From: Pseudomonadota bacterium
Lineage (GTDB): Bacteria; Pseudomonadota; Alphaproteobacteria; Sphingomonadales; Sphingomonadaceae
NCBI GenBank assembly: GCA_023445495.1
Contig: JAEXLC010000345.1
Coordinates: 1 to 7,699, forward strand
Reading direction: 5' to 3'
DNA: 7,699 bases
Shown: positions 6,038 to 7,699 of the stretch, one piece after another
Numbering within the stretch: position 1 is the stretch's first letter
Layout: every line of letters starts with the position of its first letter
Position numbers and translations under genes: made by a program
Notes under the pieces: model-generated
What the model saw: only the letters and a program-made list of their open reading frames with translations
Told to the model about the DNA's origin: nothing
Databases searched by the model: none

Positions 6038-6522
6038 GGAAGCGCTGGATCCTCGTCCTGCTGGCGGTGGCGGTGCTCGGCGCGGGCGGCTGGCTGTGGG
6101 GCTCGCCCTATTACACGCTGTGGCAGATGAAGCGGGCGGCCGAGGCGCGGGACATCGATGCGCTGGCCAGCCATATCGATTTCGACGCGGTGCGCGGCAG
6201 CGTCAAGGAGCAGATCGCCGCGCACCTGCCGGGCGAGGGCGGCGGTGTGCTGGGCGCGCTGGTCCGCTCGGGGATCGGCGATACGGTGGTCGATGCCGCG
6301 GTATCGCCCGAGGGGATGCGCTTCATCTTCGCCGCCGCGCCGCTTGCGGAGACCGAACGGCCGGGGGCGATCAAGCTCAAGGCCAGCGAGATGCGCTACC
6401 ACCGGATATCGCTCAACCGCTTCGAGTTGACCCGCAGCGACGGGGCGGCGCTCGAATTCCGAATGCGCGGCATGGCGTGGAAGCTGAACGACGTGCGGCT
6501 GCCGCCGGGGGCGTTCGACTGA
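6034..6522 (+). CDS. DUF2939-like membrane-anchored protein
   Basis: A 162-aa protein. It has a short basic N-terminus (MRKRW), one hydrophobic segment (about 6-23, ending GWLWGSPYY) and then a soluble domain, probably periplasmic. SPYYTLWQMKRAAEARDIDALASHIDF fits the start of DUF2939, a family of unknown function in proteobacteria. The rest (RMRGMAWKLNDVRLP near the end) looks like a small alpha/beta domain. No lipobox Cys is present, so the segment is a signal anchor or cleavable signal rather than a lipoprotein signal. The GTG start is inside the GTGA overlap with the TPR gene, which is the main evidence for start choice and for an operon with ampG. I infer an envelope role from this context only. 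Confidence 0.8.
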   Translation: MRKRWILVLLAVAVLGAGGWLWGSPYYTLWQMKRAAEARDIDALASHIDFDAVRGSVKEQIAAHLPGEGGGVLGALVRSGIGDTVVDAAVSPEGMRFIFAAAPLAETERPGAIKLKASEMRYHRISLNRFELTRSDGAALEFRMRGMAWKLNDVRLPPGAFD

Positions 6523-6538
6523 CCTTCCACGGGGAAGG
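6523..6538 (+). terminator. Short hairpin immediately after the DUF2939 stop
   Basis: CCTTCC-ACGG-GGAAGG forms a perfect 6-bp stem with a 4-nt loop starting at the first base after the TGA. No T-run follows, so it is not a canonical intrinsic terminator. It could stabilise the 3' end of the ampG operon mRNA or reduce read-through. The rest of the gap to 6673 shows no other feature I can support. Confidence 0.3.
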
Positions 6539-6673
6539 CCGGAGCCATGTTGGTCGCGGGATTTCCCGGCTTGGGCGCGCGGCGATTGTGGGGCGTGCCC
6601 GGGCCGGACACGCGTGCGGAACGGCCAGCGGTTTCCCGCGGCCCTGCATTCTCCTCACGCAAGGACCACGGAC

Positions 6674-7102
6674 ATGGAAGAACTCGTCCCCGCCCTCACT
6701 TCGTTTGGCGGTTCGATCTCGCGCAAGACCTTCTGGATCGGCGTGGGCGCGCTGGTGGTCGCGAGCCTGGTGCTGGGGCTCATCCCCTATCTGGGCATGG
6801 TCGCTCCGTTCGCGCTGCTCTATCCCTGGACCTGCCTCGCGATGCAGCGGCTGCGCGACATGGGCCGGGCGCCGGCATTGGCGCTGATCCCGGTGGCGCT
6901 GAGCGCGGTCTCGACGATCCTCGCGCTGCTGACCGCCGCGAGCGCGGTCAATCCGGCGCTGATCGGCGTGGCGCTGCTGGTCGGCGGGATGACCGTGGTG
7001 GTCGGGATGATCGCGATGGTGGTGGCGATCGGCTTCCTGCTGTGGATCGGCCTGACGCCCGGCGCGAGCGACCGGCCGGTGGCCGGCGGGGTGCAGGGCT
7101 GA
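6674..7102 (+). CDS. DUF805 family membrane protein
   Basis: A 142-aa integral membrane protein. The DUF805 pattern is clear: GGSISRKTFWIG (12-23) just before the first helix, then LLYPWTCLAMQRLRDMGRAP (48-67), where the RLRDMG loop is the family signature. Hydrophobic segments lie at about 21-38, 42-57, 68-88 and 95-126 (long enough for one or two helices). The family's biochemical function is unknown. ATG 6674 is chosen because AAGGA lies 8 nt upstream and the family motif begins soon after; the frame is open to 6614 but without a ribosome-binding site. It lies 151 bp after DUF2939 on the same strand, so co-transcription is possible but not tight. It converges with the next gene, with only 3 bp between the two stop codons. 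Confidence 0.85.
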   Translation: MEELVPALTSFGGSISRKTFWIGVGALVVASLVLGLIPYLGMVAPFALLYPWTCLAMQRLRDMGRAPALALIPVALSAVSTILALLTAASAVNPALIGVALLVGGMTVVVGMIAMVVAIGFLLWIGLTPGASDRPVAGGVQG

Positions 7103-7105
7103 GGC

Positions 7106-7537
7106 TCAATCCTCGGCGTCGAGCGCGAGGCCCATATCGGCGAAGCTGTTGGCCAGCGCATGGGCGGTAATCAGCACGCCGGTGGCGTCGCGCACCCCGA
7201 GCATGTCGGCGAGCAGCACGGCGGAGAGCTGGGGCTGGGTGCGGACGCGGCCGATCACCTGGAGCAGCGCGGCTTCGGCGCCGGTCATCCGGGCGCAGCA
7301 CCAGGGCGCGATCTGGATCGGCCCGGCGGAGAGCGCCGACATCTCCTGCATCAGCGCGCGCAGCAGCACCAGCGGGCGCTGGAAGCTCTTGCCGAACGCG
7401 GTGACGAAAGCGTGCGCCGTGCAGGCGTCGTGAATGCCGTGCGCGCCCATCTGGCGGACGCCGAACAGCAGCAGCCGCGCGCCGGGATCCTCGGGCTGGA
7501 GTTCGGGCAGGGCGGTAAGCGTTGCGCTGACGGTCAT
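7106..7537 (-). CDS. Hypothetical protein, possibly DUF6628
   Basis: A 143-aa soluble, mostly helical protein with no signal peptide or clear membrane segment. Notable parts are RLLLFGVRQMGAHGIHDACTAHAFVTAFG (21-49), RPLVLLRALMQEMS (54-67) and APWCCARMTGAEAALLQVI (77-95). The last has a Cys80-Cys81 pair next to the Arg-Met-Thr, and Cys39 is the only other Cys. The pattern reminds me of a sphingomonad family annotated DUF6628, but I cannot verify this. No function is proposed. ATG 7537 is chosen because GGAG lies 5-6 nt upstream; the frame is open to 7651 but that part has no protein-like composition. Palindromes just upstream suggest regulation. It is convergent with DUF805. Confidence 0.72.
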   Translation of the reverse strand: MTVSATLTALPELQPEDPGARLLLFGVRQMGAHGIHDACTAHAFVTAFGKSFQRPLVLLRALMQEMSALSAGPIQIAPWCCARMTGAEAALLQVIGRVRTQPQLSAVLLADMLGVRDATGVLITAHALANSFADMGLALDAED

Positions 7538-7543
7538 GGGGAC

Positions 7544-7562
7544 TCCGATCACTGTGATCGGA
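7544..7562. promoter_or_regulatory. 19-bp perfect palindrome at the start of the 7106-7537 gene
   Basis: TCCGATCAC-T-GTGATCGGA is a perfect 9-1-9 palindrome ending 6 bp before the ATG (minus strand). Its proximal arm includes part of the Shine-Dalgarno GGAG (7546-7543). It could be a repressor operator near the transcription start. As RNA, it could form an 8-bp hairpin that hides the ribosome-binding site. Confidence 0.6.
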
Positions 7563-7591
7563 AATCTTGCGCAGGTGCAATTAATAGTCAA
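7563..7591 (-). promoter_or_regulatory. Candidate promoter of the 7106-7537 gene
   Basis: On the minus strand TTGACT (7591-7586), a 17-bp spacer and AAGATT (7568-7563). The -35 is a good match; the -10 is poor. Transcription would start inside the 19-bp palindrome, placing that palindrome in a classical operator position. It overlaps the Fur-box-like palindrome at 7576-7596. Confidence 0.35.
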
Positions 7592-7596
7592 TCGCA
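7576..7596. promoter_or_regulatory. Imperfect 21-bp palindrome, Fur-box-like
   Basis: Arms TGCAATTAAT (7576-7585) and GTCAATCGCA (7587-7596) match at 7 of 10 positions around a central A. It is AT-rich within GC-rich DNA. The minus-strand reading ATTGCGATTGACTATTAAT resembles alphaproteobacterial Fur-type sites as I recall them (ATTGCGAATGATTCTCAAT style). It covers the candidate -35 element, so binding would repress. Identity of the regulator is speculative. Confidence 0.3.
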
Positions 7597-7646
7597 ATAA
7601 AGGAGTTCGAGGGGCACGGTTCGTCGCGCACCAGGCACACTCCCTC

Positions 7647-7693
7647 GTCACCTCGGCCTTGCGCCGGAGTCCCGCTGCCGGATGCCAGCGGGA
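7647..7693. repeat. REP-like hairpin pair of a second sequence class
   Basis: GTCAC is followed by CTCGGC-CTTGC-GCCGGAG (7652-7669, 6 bp with one bulged G) and TCC. This is the same layout as the REP at 1796-1819 (GTCAC, stem, CTTGY loop, stem, TCC). A second hairpin TCCCGCTG-8 nt-CAGCGGGA lies at 7670-7693. The window ends just after, so the element may continue. No gene is seen in 7600-7699. Confidence 0.5.
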
Positions 7694-7699
7694 GAAGCG

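Noticed and set aside
6547..7170. Plus-strand frame overlapping DUF805
   Set aside because: Arg/Gly/Asp-rich shadow frame; the DUF805 frame has helices, the RLRDMG signature and a ribosome-binding site.
7149..7600. Plus-strand frames opposite the last gene
   Set aside because: No ribosome-binding site or recognisable domain; the minus-strand gene has a good ribosome-binding site and protein-like composition.

Overview
The window is GC-rich, densely coded chromosomal DNA. It most resembles an alphaproteobacterium of the Sphingomonas/sphingomonad type. The clues are an RluB with a long basic repeat tail, an AmpG-like permease, DUF2939 and DUF805 proteins, a Cys-rich small protein that looks like a sphingomonad family, and palindromic repeats of the GTCACCCTGAACTTGTTTCAGG kind. 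This assignment is by recognition, not by search.

Layout. (1) 1-1222, minus strand: rluB-type 23S rRNA pseudouridine synthase. Its C-terminal tail is made of 20-residue repeats and runs off the left edge. (2) 1330-1764, plus: an orphan CheY-like receiver protein, divergent from rluB. (3) 1765-2166: a 202/200-bp tandem duplication. Each copy carries two inverted REP hairpins plus the last 21 codons of a small membrane-protein gene. The intact small gene (49 aa) is at 2101-2250, minus. (4) 2330-3454, minus: a Rieske non-heme iron oxygenase alpha subunit, with a short (73-bp) divergent promoter region before (5) 3528-5276, plus: an AmpG-family muropeptide permease with an extra membrane N-terminus. 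(6) A tightly overlapping run follows AmpG: a membrane-anchored TPR protein (5276-6037) and a DUF2939 protein (6034-6522), then a DUF805 membrane protein (6674-7102) after a 151-bp gap. (7) 7106-7537, minus: a Cys-containing protein (possibly DUF6628) convergent with DUF805. Its upstream region has a 19-bp perfect palindrome at the ribosome-binding site and a second, Fur-box-like imperfect palindrome. (8) A REP-like hairpin pair of a second sequence class sits at the right edge.

How the genes fit together. The clearest functional unit is ampG-TPR-DUF2939. Start and stop codons overlap, which implies translational coupling of peptidoglycan-fragment import with two uncharacterised envelope proteins. 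The rRNA modification gene, the receiver and the Rieske oxygenase look like independent transcription units. I found no rRNA, tRNA, CRISPR array, transposase or phage gene. I also found no convincing new multi-gene system. The most notable signals are the tandem REP/gene-tail duplication, the strongly constrained RluB peptide repeat, the coupled ampG neighbourhood, and the double palindrome upstream of the last gene.
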